Source of the DNA: Marinobacter oulmenensis
GTDB lineage: Bacteria > Pseudomonadota > Gammaproteobacteria > Pseudomonadales > Oleiphilaceae
Length of the DNA stretch: 64,000 nt
Direction of reading: 5' to 3'
NCBI RefSeq assembly: GCF_014201735.1
Contig: NZ_JACHFE010000004.1
Coordinates: forward strand, 124,001-188,000
Shown here: in pieces, positions 47,268 to 59,280 of the stretch
Position numbering within the stretch: the first letter of the stretch is position 1
How the letters are laid out: each line of letters opens with the position of its first letter
Translations under genes and position numbers: made by a program
The notes under the pieces: model-generated
What the model was told of the DNA's origin: nothing
Seen by the model: only the letters and a program-made list of their open reading frames with translations
Database searches by the model: none

Positions 47268-48614
47268 TCAGCGGGCCTGGTGCTGCTCGCAGCGGTCATC
47301 GCCCCCGGCACGGAAATCCGCGGGCTGGGTGATTCTCAGGATCGGCTCGGCGCAGGCTTCCCCGGATTCATCGACATGATTGCAGACCGGGTGCTCATAG
47401 TGGGCCAGCCACTGCCGGTAGGCGGGTTCATTGAGGCCGCAGCGCTCAGCCGCGTAGGCCACCGGGTTGGCAAAGTAGGTGTCCAGCTCGCCGTAAGGCA
47501 GCGTGATATGACCGACGCCCGGATGGTAGGCCACCAGGAAGACCGCCTGATCCCTCAACTGCTCCAGCAGCGAGCCTTCCGCCGGTTCCTGCTGTTGGAG
47601 ATCCCGGTTTTCCGACTCCAGAGACTGGATACGCTCTTCGCGCAATTCCAGTTCCCGCTGCTTGCGCTCAAGCTGTTCGCGCAGAAGGACCGTTTCCGCA
47701 CCGGCATTGGCGTCATCCCGCCCCTGGCTGTCATCGTCAGCCAGTTTGTCCTGGAGGGCCAGATATTGCTCATTGCGACGGGACAGACGCTGTTTGATCT
47801 GCTCATTGGCAATGCGCAGGCGTTCATGCTTCTGTTCAAGATCCGTCAACTGGCCACGCAGCGCCTGCATCTCAAGCCGATGCTCCCGCTGCAGTTCGGC
47901 CATGGCCTCCCGATGCGCCCCCTGCAGCGTCTTGATCCTCAGCCGTTGCTCACGAAGCAACTGGGCCACCCTCGCCCTGTTACCGGATTCGTCCTGTTCC
48001 GGTGCGACCGGAGTCGCTTTCAGGGTCGGGATATCTTCTTCCGCCGGCTCCGCCTTCCGGAAGCGCAGGCTGTTAGCTTCAACGGCTTTACGGATCGCCT
48101 GGAAGTGGTTGCTGCCGGGGGTCATGTCCGGATCCCAGAGCTCGCTGGCGTAATCCGGGTCCGGGCACTGGCTGCGGCAGACCAGGCGGATCGGACCGGC
48201 GCCCAGGTCCGGCCCCTTGGCACCTTTGCCTGCAAGTGACTCCACCGGTACGTTCCAGTGGGTGTCGGCGCGCCCTTCGTCGTCAAACCAGATGCGGAAA
48301 AACACCAGCGAGGTAATCCCGAGGTCCGGCCCCAGGTTCACCAGTACGGCATGAACATCGGTCTCGGCAAGGTCGGTCAGCCCGACATAACCATCCAGAA
48401 AGGCACCGAACTCCGACAGTCGCATCTGCCGGGCCACACCACCGCCCTCCATAAAAAAAATCGCCGAATGGCCTTCGGCTGCCTGACCGGCTTCAACCAT
48501 CAGGGAACTCCATGCTTCAAAAGCCTGTGACTGGGCACCCCGTCCGGTCTTGATCCGGGGCACCAGGGGCAGGGCCACCGCTAACCGATGCCCCTGCCCC
48601 CAGTCTAGTCTCAC
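47268..48614 (-). CDS. Coiled-coil protein of unknown function
   Basis: About 448 residues. The N-terminal globular part (about 1-190) has well-formed strands (VHAVLVNLGPDLGITSLVFFRIWFDDEG) but no motif I know. The middle (about 210-350) is a long coiled coil rich in Arg, Glu, Gln and Leu. The C-terminal 90 residues contain FLVAYHPGVGHITLPYGELDTYFANPVAYAAERCGL and end with CNHVDESGEACAEPI, which could bind metal through cysteines and histidines. The start is uncertain: the open frame runs into fadH, and GTG at 48614 is the first codon beyond it with a family-like beginning. No signal peptide. Confidence 0.65.
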   Translation of the reverse strand: MRLDWGQGHRLAVALPLVPRIKTGRGAQSQAFEAWSSLMVEAGQAAEGHSAIFFMEGGGVARQMRLSEFGAFLDGYVGLTDLAETDVHAVLVNLGPDLGITSLVFFRIWFDDEGRADTHWNVPVESLAGKGAKGPDLGAGPIRLVCRSQCPDPDYASELWDPDMTPGSNHFQAIRKAVEANSLRFRKAEPAEEDIPTLKATPVAPEQDESGNRARVAQLLREQRLRIKTLQGAHREAMAELQREHRLEMQALRGQLTDLEQKHERLRIANEQIKQRLSRRNEQYLALQDKLADDDSQGRDDANAGAETVLLREQLERKQRELELREERIQSLESENRDLQQQEPAEGSLLEQLRDQAVFLVAYHPGVGHITLPYGELDTYFANPVAYAAERCGLNEPAYRQWLAHYEHPVCNHVDESGEACAEPILRITQPADFRAGGDDRCEQHQAR

Positions 48615-48652
48615 ACGATTCAAAACACAGAGAATAACCGCAAAGTTTGAAA

Positions 48653-51983
<3,331 letters not shown>

Positions 51984-52051
51984 CCAACTGAACTACCGCT
52001 CCGCGTAGTCTTACCGAGCAGTGCGTGACTGCTTGGTGACAACGAGGGCGC

Positions 52052-52079
52052 ATTATATAGACGCCCTCACACATGTCAA
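52052..52079 (-). promoter_or_regulatory. Sigma70 promoter of tRNA-Asp
   Basis: On the minus strand TTGACA (52079-52074), a 16-base spacer and TATAAT (52057-52052) are both full consensus. They are followed by the GC-rich GCGCCC discriminator typical of stringently controlled stable-RNA promoters. The mature tRNA starts 50 bases downstream. Confidence 0.85.
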
Positions 52080-52146
52080 CGGTTTTTAAAAAGTTTTTCG
52101 AATTTGTTTCGAACCCGATGATTTGAAGGGAGTTCTCTCCCGCCGA

Positions 52147-53745
52147 TCAAGCCGGTTCCTCGGTGCAGGGCTGCCCTTCCACACCCGCGACCGGCAGCGT
52201 GAAAAAGAAGCAGGCACCGCCAGCTTCAGGGCGCTCATAACCAATATCGCCGCCCTGGGCCTGGATCAGTGACCGGCAGGTTGCCAGACCGATTCCCATG
52301 CCATCGTCCTTGGTGGTGAAGAACGGATGAAACAGCTTTTCCTCGGCCTCTTCAGGCACTCCCACCCCGTGATCCACCACAGCAACCCGCACACACTTGT
52401 CGCCACAGCGACTGGCAGTGACCCGGACAGGCTCCGAGGCCGCCGCGGCCCGGCTGGACTCCAGGGCATTACGAATCAGATTGAGGGCCACCTGCTGGAC
52501 CTGGATCGGGTCTGCAGCGACCTCCGGGAGGTCTTCGGCCACATCCAGCTGGATACCGCCCTCATTGTTGCGCATATCGACTTCCGCGAACTGGCGGGTA
52601 TCCTCAAGCAGTACCGACACCGAGAGCACTTCCTTGCCAGTGGCCGGCTTTTTGACGAACCGGCGGATCCGGCGGATGATTTCACTGGCCCGATGGGACT
52701 GGGCCTCGATCTTGTCCAGCGTCTCACGGAGCAGATCCAGGTCCGGCGTCTCGCCGGCAATCATGCGCTTTGAAACCCGGGCGTAATTGGTAATCGCCGT
52801 CAGCGGCTGGTTGACCTCATGGGCAAACCCGGCCGCCATCTCACCCATGGTGGTCAGGCGGGAGGTGTGGGCCAACTGGTCACGCTGCTCCTGTACCAGC
52901 GCCTGGGCATCTTCCAGCGCCTGCTCGTTCTGCAGTTCCACGGTTATGTCCCAGAACACCACCACCGCACCATGCAGCTCATCGTCCTCCAGTTTCGGCG
53001 TAGAGCGGTACTCGGCAGGAAAGCCGGAACCGTCAGCCCGAAGCATCCGGATGTTGCGCTGGTTTTCTGCCACGCCCTGGCGGCAGGTCGCCATCACCGG
53101 CAGGTTGTCCCGGGCTGCCGAGGCGGTTGAGAAATGCAGATCAAAAAAGTTCCGGCCAACCAGGTCCTCCACCGGACAGCCCATGATGGCCGCCGCCGCC
53201 GGGTTGGCAAATTCGATGATACCGGCCTCGTCCAGACCGTAGATGCCTTCATCAATGGCATTGAGAATCCGCGTCTGATCACCCTGAAGCTCGCGATTAC
53301 GTGCCTGCAGCTCGCGCTCCAGACGGATGACCCGCGCATGGGTCCTGACCCGGGCGATAACTTCCTGGGACTGGAACGGCTTGGAGATGTAATCTGCGCC
53401 CCCAAGGTTAAAGCCCTTCACCTTGGCCTGCAGGTCGTCCAGTGCCGACAGGAACACGACCGCACAATCCGACGTCTCCGGGTCGGCTTTCAGGCGCTCA
53501 CACACCTCATAGCCGTCCATCTCCGGCATCATGATGTCCAGCAGGATCACTTCAGGGCGATGACGGTGGGCCAGGTCCAGCGCTTTTTCGCCTTCGTTGG
53601 CGATCAGCAGCCGGTAGCCTTTGTCCTTGAGGGTCTCATAGAGGACTTTCAGGTTCTGCGGGTTGTCGTCCACCAGCAGAACCGTCACCTCGGCGTTGTC
53701 ACTGACAAGTTCAGTCATAGAAGTACGGTCGTTTGAAAACGTCAT
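52147..53745 (-). CDS. Cytoplasmic hybrid sensor kinase: receiver-PAS-histidine kinase
   Basis: A 532-residue kinase without membrane helices. Order: receiver domain (about 18-135, phospho-acceptor Asp in VILLDIMMPEMDG), short coiled coil, PAS domain (about 155-275, ILNAIDEGIYGLDEAGIIEFAN), HisKA with the H-box GFAHEVNQPLTAITNYA (about 308), and HATPase with VVDHGVGVPEE, HPFFTTKDDGMGIGLA. It lies 24 bases after the FixJ-type regulator gene, the likely phosphotransfer partner. A second ATG nine codons on (53718, MTELVSDN) is a possible start; neither has a clear ribosome-binding site. Signal unknown. Confidence 0.9.
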   Translation of the reverse strand: MTFSNDRTSMTELVSDNAEVTVLLVDDNPQNLKVLYETLKDKGYRLLIANEGEKALDLAHRHRPEVILLDIMMPEMDGYEVCERLKADPETSDCAVVFLSALDDLQAKVKGFNLGGADYISKPFQSQEVIARVRTHARVIRLERELQARNRELQGDQTRILNAIDEGIYGLDEAGIIEFANPAAAAIMGCPVEDLVGRNFFDLHFSTASAARDNLPVMATCRQGVAENQRNIRMLRADGSGFPAEYRSTPKLEDDELHGAVVVFWDITVELQNEQALEDAQALVQEQRDQLAHTSRLTTMGEMAAGFAHEVNQPLTAITNYARVSKRMIAGETPDLDLLRETLDKIEAQSHRASEIIRRIRRFVKKPATGKEVLSVSVLLEDTRQFAEVDMRNNEGGIQLDVAEDLPEVAADPIQVQQVALNLIRNALESSRAAAASEPVRVTASRCGDKCVRVAVVDHGVGVPEEAEEKLFHPFFTTKDDGMGIGLATCRSLIQAQGGDIGYERPEAGGACFFFTLPVAGVEGQPCTEEPA

Positions 53746-53769
53746 GCAATAATGGCGTTAACCAGCGAC

Positions 53770-54390
53770 CTAGTCGATAAGGTCCTTTACGGACAGTACC
53801 ATACGCACAAGGTGTGCCAGTGAGTGGGTCCCCATCTTGTGCATCACCCGCGACCGGTGGATCTCCACGGTACGCTGACTGATCTCGAGTTCGATGGCGA
53901 TGACCTTGTTGGCCTGGCCGGCAATCATCCGGTCCATGATTTCCCGCTCACGGGGAGTCAGACTGTTCACCCGACGGATGATTTCCTGCTTTTCGGTAAG
54001 GGACTGGCGCTGCTCACGATCCTGCTCCAGGGCCGCTTCGATCTTCTCCAGGAGCGCTTCCTCACGGTACGGTTTCTGGATGAAATCGACCGCGCCCTCC
54101 TTCATGGCATCCACCGCCATGGGCACATCGCCATGACCAGTCACAAAGATGATAGGCAGGATGGAGTGTTTTTCATTCAGGGCTTTCTGCAGCTCCATGC
54201 CATCCATACCCGGCATGCGGATATCCAGCACGATGCAGCCGGCCATCTCGTCAGAGTAATCCTGGAGGAACCCATTGGCACTCTCGTAGGTTTTCACCGG
54301 TTTGCCATCGGATTTCAGCAATAGTTCCAGTGAGTCACGAACGGCCTCGTCGTCCTCTACCACATATACAGTCTGCTGGATGTCAGTCAT
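53770..54390 (-). CDS. Response regulator, FixJ/NarL type
   Basis: A 206-residue regulator: receiver domain (1-120) with acidic residues VVEDDE, phosphorylated Asp in CIVLDIRMPGMDG near 56 and Lys in FIQKPYRE; then a LuxR-type helix-turn-helix (about 140-200, LTPREREIMDRMIAGQANKVIAIELEISQRTVEIHR). It is the first gene of a two-gene operon with the hybrid kinase. Closest in layout to FixJ, StyR and TodT. Regulon not evident from the neighbours. Confidence 0.93.
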   Translation of the reverse strand: MTDIQQTVYVVEDDEAVRDSLELLLKSDGKPVKTYESANGFLQDYSDEMAGCIVLDIRMPGMDGMELQKALNEKHSILPIIFVTGHGDVPMAVDAMKEGAVDFIQKPYREEALLEKIEAALEQDREQRQSLTEKQEIIRRVNSLTPREREIMDRMIAGQANKVIAIELEISQRTVEIHRSRVMHKMGTHSLAHLVRMVLSVKDLID

Positions 54391-54428
54391 GGATGTGCAA
54401 TCTCCTGTCCGTTTTATTATCGGGCCAG

Positions 54429-56840
54429 TCAGTGAATGGACGGGTCCTTGGAGGGCTCGTCCCGGGCATGTTCCTGGCGCTCGTGCTCACGCATTTTTTC
54501 AAGTCGTTGCTGGATAATGCCAAAAACACTCTGCCTGGGGTACCGCCCTTTGTCATCGGCTTTTCCGGCGGGCTTGCCCAATAACAGTGTAATGGCCTCT
54601 TCCACCCTGGCAACCGCATAAACAGAAAAGTCCCCTGCCCGGGCCGCCTTGACCACTTCACTGTCCAGCATCAGGTTCTGAACGTTGGTGGTCGGGATAA
54701 TGACGCCCTGGGTACCACTCAGTCCGCCCTTGAGTTCACAGGTTGTGAAGAAACCCTCCACCTTCTCGTTTACCCCGCCAATGGGCTGGACCTCGCCAAA
54801 CTGGTTGACCGAGCCGGTGATGGCCAGATCCTGTCGCACCGGCAGCCCCGACAGGGACGATACCAGGGCACACAGTTCTGCCAGGGAGGCACTGTCGCCA
54901 TCCACTTCCCCGTAATTCTGCTCAAAGGTCAGGCTGGCAGACAGATGCATCGGATCATTCACGGCAAAGTGCGAAGCCAGCCAGGAGCTGAGGATCATCA
55001 CCCCCTTGGAGTGCAGGTTGCCGCCCAGCTTTACATCCCGCTCGATATCCATCACGGCCCCGTCGCCATAGTAGCAACTGGCCGTAACGCGGTTGGACAA
55101 TCCGAATTCGAAGCCGCCGGTGGACAATACAGACAGCGCGTTGACCTGGCCAACACAGCTGCCGGTGGTTGTTACCAGGGTGCTACCGTCACGGATGGAG
55201 TCATAGAACTGATCGCGGATACGGCTGCTGCGGTACCGGGCGCTTTCCAGGGCCCGCTCCACATGGACATCGGTGATCAGCTTCGCCTGGGCCTGGCGAG
55301 CCCAGAAATCAGACTCCCGCAACAGATTGGCAATATCCGCGGCATGCAGCGACAGACGGTCCTGATGCTCGGCAATCCGGGCGCTGTATTCAATGATACG
55401 CGCCACGGCCTTACGGTCACAGTGCAGCAGCTTCTTGTCCACCACCAGGCTGGCAATAAACTTGGCGTACATCAGTTGGCTGGCATCGGAGCGGTACATC
55501 TCGTTTTCAAAATCCGCCGTCACCCGGAACAATTCGGCAAACTCGGCATCGTATTCCTGCAGCAGCATCCAGGTTTCCCGATCACCGAACAGCACCAGTT
55601 TTACGTCCAGCGGCACCGCTTCCGGCTCGATGGAGATGGCGCCAGAGAGCGTCATTTCCCGCTCCAGGGAATTGATCTGGATGGATCGTGAACGCAGGGC
55701 GCGTTTCAGCCCGTCCCAGACAAACGGCTGCTCCAGCACCTTGATGGCATCCATCAACAGGTAGCCGCCATTAGCCCGGTGCAGGCTGCCCGGCCGGATC
55801 AGCGAGAAATCGGTGAACACCGTGCCCTTGTATGTCACATTCTCCACGTAACCGAACAGGTTGTGATACGTGGGGTTATCTTCCACTACCACCGGCACTT
55901 CATTGGTTTTCTGGTGCACCAGCAGGTTGACCAGATACCGGCGGGGCATTTTCTTGTCCAGGGAGGCGTAGGCGATGGCAACCTGCTCGTCCTCGTCGTC
56001 CAGGAAGATGTCCAGGTTTTCAGCCAGGTCTTCCCGTACCGCCTCCAGATAACTCACGACATCCGGCAGCGCCGAATATTTCGCGATCAATTCATCAATC
56101 TGGTGACCGGCGATGCCTTCCAGGGTTTCCTTGTTCAGGGCTTCCTGTTTTTCGGCGTATTCCTGTTCCCAGTCGGCGAGTTTGCGCAGGGCCTGACGCA
56201 GCTTTTTCTCCAGCTTGTTGATGTCTTCCTCGAACTTCTCCCGCTTATCCTCGGAAAGGGCCTCGAAGGTTTCCGCCGTATGAGGCTCCTCGCCGTTCAT
56301 GGCCACCAGCCGGTAGCCGCCAGGAGTGGTCACCGTCAGACTGACTTTCTTGCGCCGCGCCTGGGCCGCAACCTTCTCCAGCTCGTCTTCCTGCTTTTTG
56401 GCGTACTCATTCTTCAACTGCTCGGCCCGCTCCAGAAAGCTGTCCCCCTCGAAGGTCTGGGGAATCACTTTCATCAGGCGGCTCATCAGCTTTTCCATAT
56501 CCTGCTTGAGCTGGGTGCCATCGCCGCCGGGCAACTTCAGGAGACGGGGGTTGCGCGGCTCCTCGAAATTGGCCACATAACACCAGTCGTGGCTCTGGTG
56601 CTCGGTATCCACGTGATGTTCAAGGTAGCGCAGCATCATGGTGCGCTTGCCCAGACCGTTACGGCCAACCGCATAGACGTTATAACCGCCGTGGGGCATG
56701 GCGAGGGCAAACCGGACGGCTTCCTGGGCGCGATTCTGGCCAACAATCTCGGCCAGCGGCTCCAGCTGTCGCGTGGTTTTAAAGGGCAGGTCCTTCAGGA
56801 CGCAGGATTTGTACAACTGTTGCAGCGGCAGTGACTTCAA
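54429..56840 (-). CDS. Lon-family ATP-dependent protease (AAA_32 / LonB-like)
   Basis: An 803-residue protein of the group with an N-terminal ATPase-like region (about 20-330, nucleotide loop near residue 60 in YNVYAVGRNGLGKRTMML) interrupted by a long coiled coil (about 170-260). A helical lid and a C-terminal Lon proteolytic domain (about 560-770) follow. The catalytic serine is in GDSASLAELCALV and the lysine in IGGVNEKVEGFF. It differs from true Lon by lacking the substrate-binding LAN domain. Soluble; substrates unknown. Confidence 0.9.
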   Translation of the reverse strand: MKSLPLQQLYKSCVLKDLPFKTTRQLEPLAEIVGQNRAQEAVRFALAMPHGGYNVYAVGRNGLGKRTMMLRYLEHHVDTEHQSHDWCYVANFEEPRNPRLLKLPGGDGTQLKQDMEKLMSRLMKVIPQTFEGDSFLERAEQLKNEYAKKQEDELEKVAAQARRKKVSLTVTTPGGYRLVAMNGEEPHTAETFEALSEDKREKFEEDINKLEKKLRQALRKLADWEQEYAEKQEALNKETLEGIAGHQIDELIAKYSALPDVVSYLEAVREDLAENLDIFLDDEDEQVAIAYASLDKKMPRRYLVNLLVHQKTNEVPVVVEDNPTYHNLFGYVENVTYKGTVFTDFSLIRPGSLHRANGGYLLMDAIKVLEQPFVWDGLKRALRSRSIQINSLEREMTLSGAISIEPEAVPLDVKLVLFGDRETWMLLQEYDAEFAELFRVTADFENEMYRSDASQLMYAKFIASLVVDKKLLHCDRKAVARIIEYSARIAEHQDRLSLHAADIANLLRESDFWARQAQAKLITDVHVERALESARYRSSRIRDQFYDSIRDGSTLVTTTGSCVGQVNALSVLSTGGFEFGLSNRVTASCYYGDGAVMDIERDVKLGGNLHSKGVMILSSWLASHFAVNDPMHLSASLTFEQNYGEVDGDSASLAELCALVSSLSGLPVRQDLAITGSVNQFGEVQPIGGVNEKVEGFFTTCELKGGLSGTQGVIIPTTNVQNLMLDSEVVKAARAGDFSVYAVARVEEAITLLLGKPAGKADDKGRYPRQSVFGIIQQRLEKMREHERQEHARDEPSKDPSIH

Positions 56841-56931
56841 ATTCGGTTCCCGTCGAGTTCTGTTGCAAGGGGCAATAAGTCGGCCATTGTAGTGCCTGAC
56901 AGCCGGCCTGTCGCCTATCCACGGGGTTTTG

Positions 56932-57402
56932 TCAGATCACGCCCGCATCCAGGCTGGCGGCCACGTACAGGCCCAGTTCCCGACACTGTTCCTCGAACCG
57001 GGTGTCGTAGGAGCCACGGCAGATCAGAGGGTCCTGCACGAGTTTCCAGCGCAGGCCGGTGGTAATGCTGCGAATGGCGCGTTCGGTGCCGGTGCCATCG
57101 TGACCGGCGCGAAGGTAAAAAGCAAAAGGCAGGCCCTGGGTCTGCTCCAGGCAGGGGTAGTAACAGCGGTCGAAAAAGTCTTTGGTCAACCCGGCCATAT
57201 AGGCCAGGTTTTCCGTGGTTCCCAGAATCAGGGCGTCACAGGCAAGGACGTCCTCGGGCCCGGTATCAAGGGGCGTCCGAAGGGTTACGTCCACTCCATC
57301 AACATCCGGATGGCGGGCGCCGGCCATCACCGCATCCCGGAGTTTTGCGGTGTTGTCCGAGGGGGCGTGGGCTACAACGAGCAACCGCTTCTTGCCTGTC
57401 AT
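56932..57402 (-). CDS. Flavodoxin-like NAD(P)H-dependent oxidoreductase
   Basis: A 156-residue single-domain flavoprotein. Its N-terminal beta strand and phosphate loop (LLVVAHAPSDNTAKL), the GTTENLAYMAGLTKDFFDRCYY ring-binding segment and the AGHDGTGTERAIRSI loop show the flavodoxin/FMN-reductase fold. Substrate unknown; quinone or azo reduction is possible. It follows recA on the same strand, with a 95-base gap, in the place where many gammaproteobacteria have recX. Confidence 0.8.
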   Translation of the reverse strand: MTGKKRLLVVAHAPSDNTAKLRDAVMAGARHPDVDGVDVTLRTPLDTGPEDVLACDALILGTTENLAYMAGLTKDFFDRCYYPCLEQTQGLPFAFYLRAGHDGTGTERAIRSITTGLRWKLVQDPLICRGSYDTRFEEQCRELGLYVAASLDAGVI

Positions 57403-57497
57403 GTCCCCTCCCGATATGGCGACTGCCGGCTATGCCCGGTTTTCAGCCTGCGCCCGCCATGCCAGAGCACCAGCGGACACAGGCAAAAAACGCCCGG

Positions 57498-58538
57498 TTA
57501 CAGCAATTCGCCGTTGGCTTCGGCCGGTGCTTCTTCGTCCTTCTTCACCGGCTTGGGCATCAGCTTGTCACGGATACCCGCTTCGATTTCATTGGCGATC
57601 TCCATGTTCTCTTCCAGGAACTTGCAGGCGTTGGCCTTGCCCTGCCCGATCTTGTCCCCGTTGTAGGAGTACCAGGCGCCGGATTTTTCGACAAAGCCTT
57701 CCTTCACGCCCATGTCCAGCACTTCGGCCATGTGGTAAATGCCCTTGCCATACATGATCTGGAATTCCGCCTGCTTGAACGGTGGGGAGACCTTGTTCTT
57801 GACCACCTTGACGCGGGTTTCATTACCCACGACCTCGTCGCCGTCCTTGATGGAACCGATACGACGGATATCCAGGCGCACCGAGGAATAGAATTTCAGT
57901 GCGTTACCACCGGTGGTGGTCTCCGGGCTGCCGAACATGACACCGATCTTCATCCGGATCTGGTTGATGAAGACCATCATGCAGTTGGCGTGCTTGACGT
58001 TGGCGGTCAGCTTACGCAGAGCCTGGGACATCAGACGGGCCTGAAGGCCCACGTGACTGTCGCCCATCTCGCCCTCGATTTCCGCTTTCGGCGTCAATGC
58101 GGCAACCGAGTCCACGATGATGACGTCAACAGCATTGGAGCGGACCAGCATATCGGCGATTTCCAGTGCCTGCTCACCGGTGTCCGGCTGGGACACCAGC
58201 AGTTCGTCCACGTTAACCCCCAGTTTTTCGGCATAGACCGGATCCAGAGCGTGTTCGGCGTCCACAAAGGCACAGGTTTTACCCTGTTTCTGGGCTTCCG
58301 CCACCACCTGCAGCGTCAGTGTGGTTTTACCGGAACTTTCCGGCCCGTAGATTTCCACGATCCGACCGTAAGGCAGGCCGCCGATGCCCAGCGCCACATC
58401 AAGGCCAAGGGAGCCAGTGGATACGGCGGGAATCGCCTCGCGGGGCTGATCCCCCATTTTCATGACCGCGCCCTTGCCGAACTGACGCTCAATCTGGCTC
58501 AGCGCCGCGTTGAGTGCTTTTTTGCGATTGTCTTCCAT
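57498..58538 (-). CDS. recA: Recombinase RecA
   Basis: ATP-dependent strand-exchange protein and SOS co-protease, 346 residues. Walker A GPESSGKT at 65-72, Walker [13 protein letters not shown], and the L2-region [21 protein letters not shown] are all present. The acidic C-terminal tail ([15 protein letters not shown]) is typical. The start [10 protein letters not shown] is fixed by GAGGG eight bases upstream. A LexA box lies about 80 bases above the start. Confidence 0.98.
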   Translation of the reverse strand: MEDNRKKALNAALSQIERQFGKGAVMKMGDQPREAIPAVSTGSLGLDVALGIGGLPYGRIVEIYGPESSGKTTLTLQVVAEAQKQGKTCAFVDAEHALDPVYAEKLGVNVDELLVSQPDTGEQALEIADMLVRSNAVDVIIVDSVAALTPKAEIEGEMGDSHVGLQARLMSQALRKLTANVKHANCMMVFINQIRMKIGVMFGSPETTTGGNALKFYSSVRLDIRRIGSIKDGDEVVGNETRVKVVKNKVSPPFKQAEFQIMYGKGIYHMAEVLDMGVKEGFVEKSGAWYSYNGDKIGQGKANACKFLEENMEIANEIEAGIRDKLMPKPVKKDEEAPAEANGELL

Positions 58539-58616
58539 TATCAAAACCCTCGTCACCTGGCCACTGGAACGTCCCGGATGCCAGTAGCGGAATGCCTGAA
58601 AAGCCGGAACCCAGCT

Positions 58617-58637
58617 TTCCTGTATATTTGAACAGTA
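58617..58637 (-). promoter_or_regulatory. LexA (SOS) box in the recA promoter
   Basis: On the minus strand TACTGTTCAAATATACAGGA contains CTGT-N8-ACAG (58635-58620), the exact SOS-box frame with an AT-rich centre. It is the only such site I saw in the window and sits where the recA promoter must be. Confidence 0.9.
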
Positions 58638-58686
58638 TTAAATCACAGCAGAGGTCTCAGACCAACCCCCACCGGGTTGAAAAGTA

Positions 58687-59193
58687 CTAGCGCCCCTGCA
58701 GGAAACGGGTAACTCCCTGAAGCACATAAAGAACCGTCTGCCTACGCACCTGTTCCCGGTCGCCTTCAAAATGGCAGATGGCGGTTTCCAGGTGATCCGG
58801 CCCGGTCCCCCAGGCCATCCAGACCGTACCAACCGGTTTGTCCGCACTGCCACCGCCGGGGCCGGCAACGCCACTGGTGGCCACGGCAACATCGGCTTCG
58901 CCGGCCCGCAGGGCGCCGATCACCATTTCCTGCACCACGGGCTCGCTAACCGCGCCGCAGGTTTCAAGGGTCGCCGGATCAACCCCAAGCACAGACTGCT
59001 TGGCGCGGTTACTGTAGGTGACCAGCCCCGCCTGCACATAGGCCGAGGAGCCCGGACGGTCCGTCAGCACCTTGGCGATCCAGCCGCCGGTACAGCTTTC
59101 GGCGGTCGCGATGGTCCGCCCCTGCTGCTCAAGTTCCGCTGCCAACTGTTCACCGGCCAGATTCAACTGCTCATCATTTGCCTGCACAGACAC
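58687..59193 (-). CDS. cinA: CinA-family nicotinamide-nucleotide amidohydrolase (PncC)
   Basis: A 168-residue single-domain protein deamidating NMN to nicotinate mononucleotide in the pyridine nucleotide cycle. The motif IATAESCTGGWIAKVLTDRPGSS near residue 28 and VATSGVAGPGGGSADKPVGTVWMAW near 105-130 are diagnostic. It lacks the N-terminal COG1058 domain of full-length CinA. It lies upstream of recA, as in pseudomonads; the LexA box between them gives recA its own control. Confidence 0.93.
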   Translation of the reverse strand: MSVQANDEQLNLAGEQLAAELEQQGRTIATAESCTGGWIAKVLTDRPGSSAYVQAGLVTYSNRAKQSVLGVDPATLETCGAVSEPVVQEMVIGALRAGEADVAVATSGVAGPGGGSADKPVGTVWMAWGTGPDHLETAICHFEGDREQVRRQTVLYVLQGVTRFLQGR

Positions 59194-59280
59194 CTCCGGG
59201 AAAAGCTACGTTTCATCCTACGCGGTATTTTCTTACAATTCCGCCCTTCAACCCAATGCTTTACCTGACCGGATACACCA

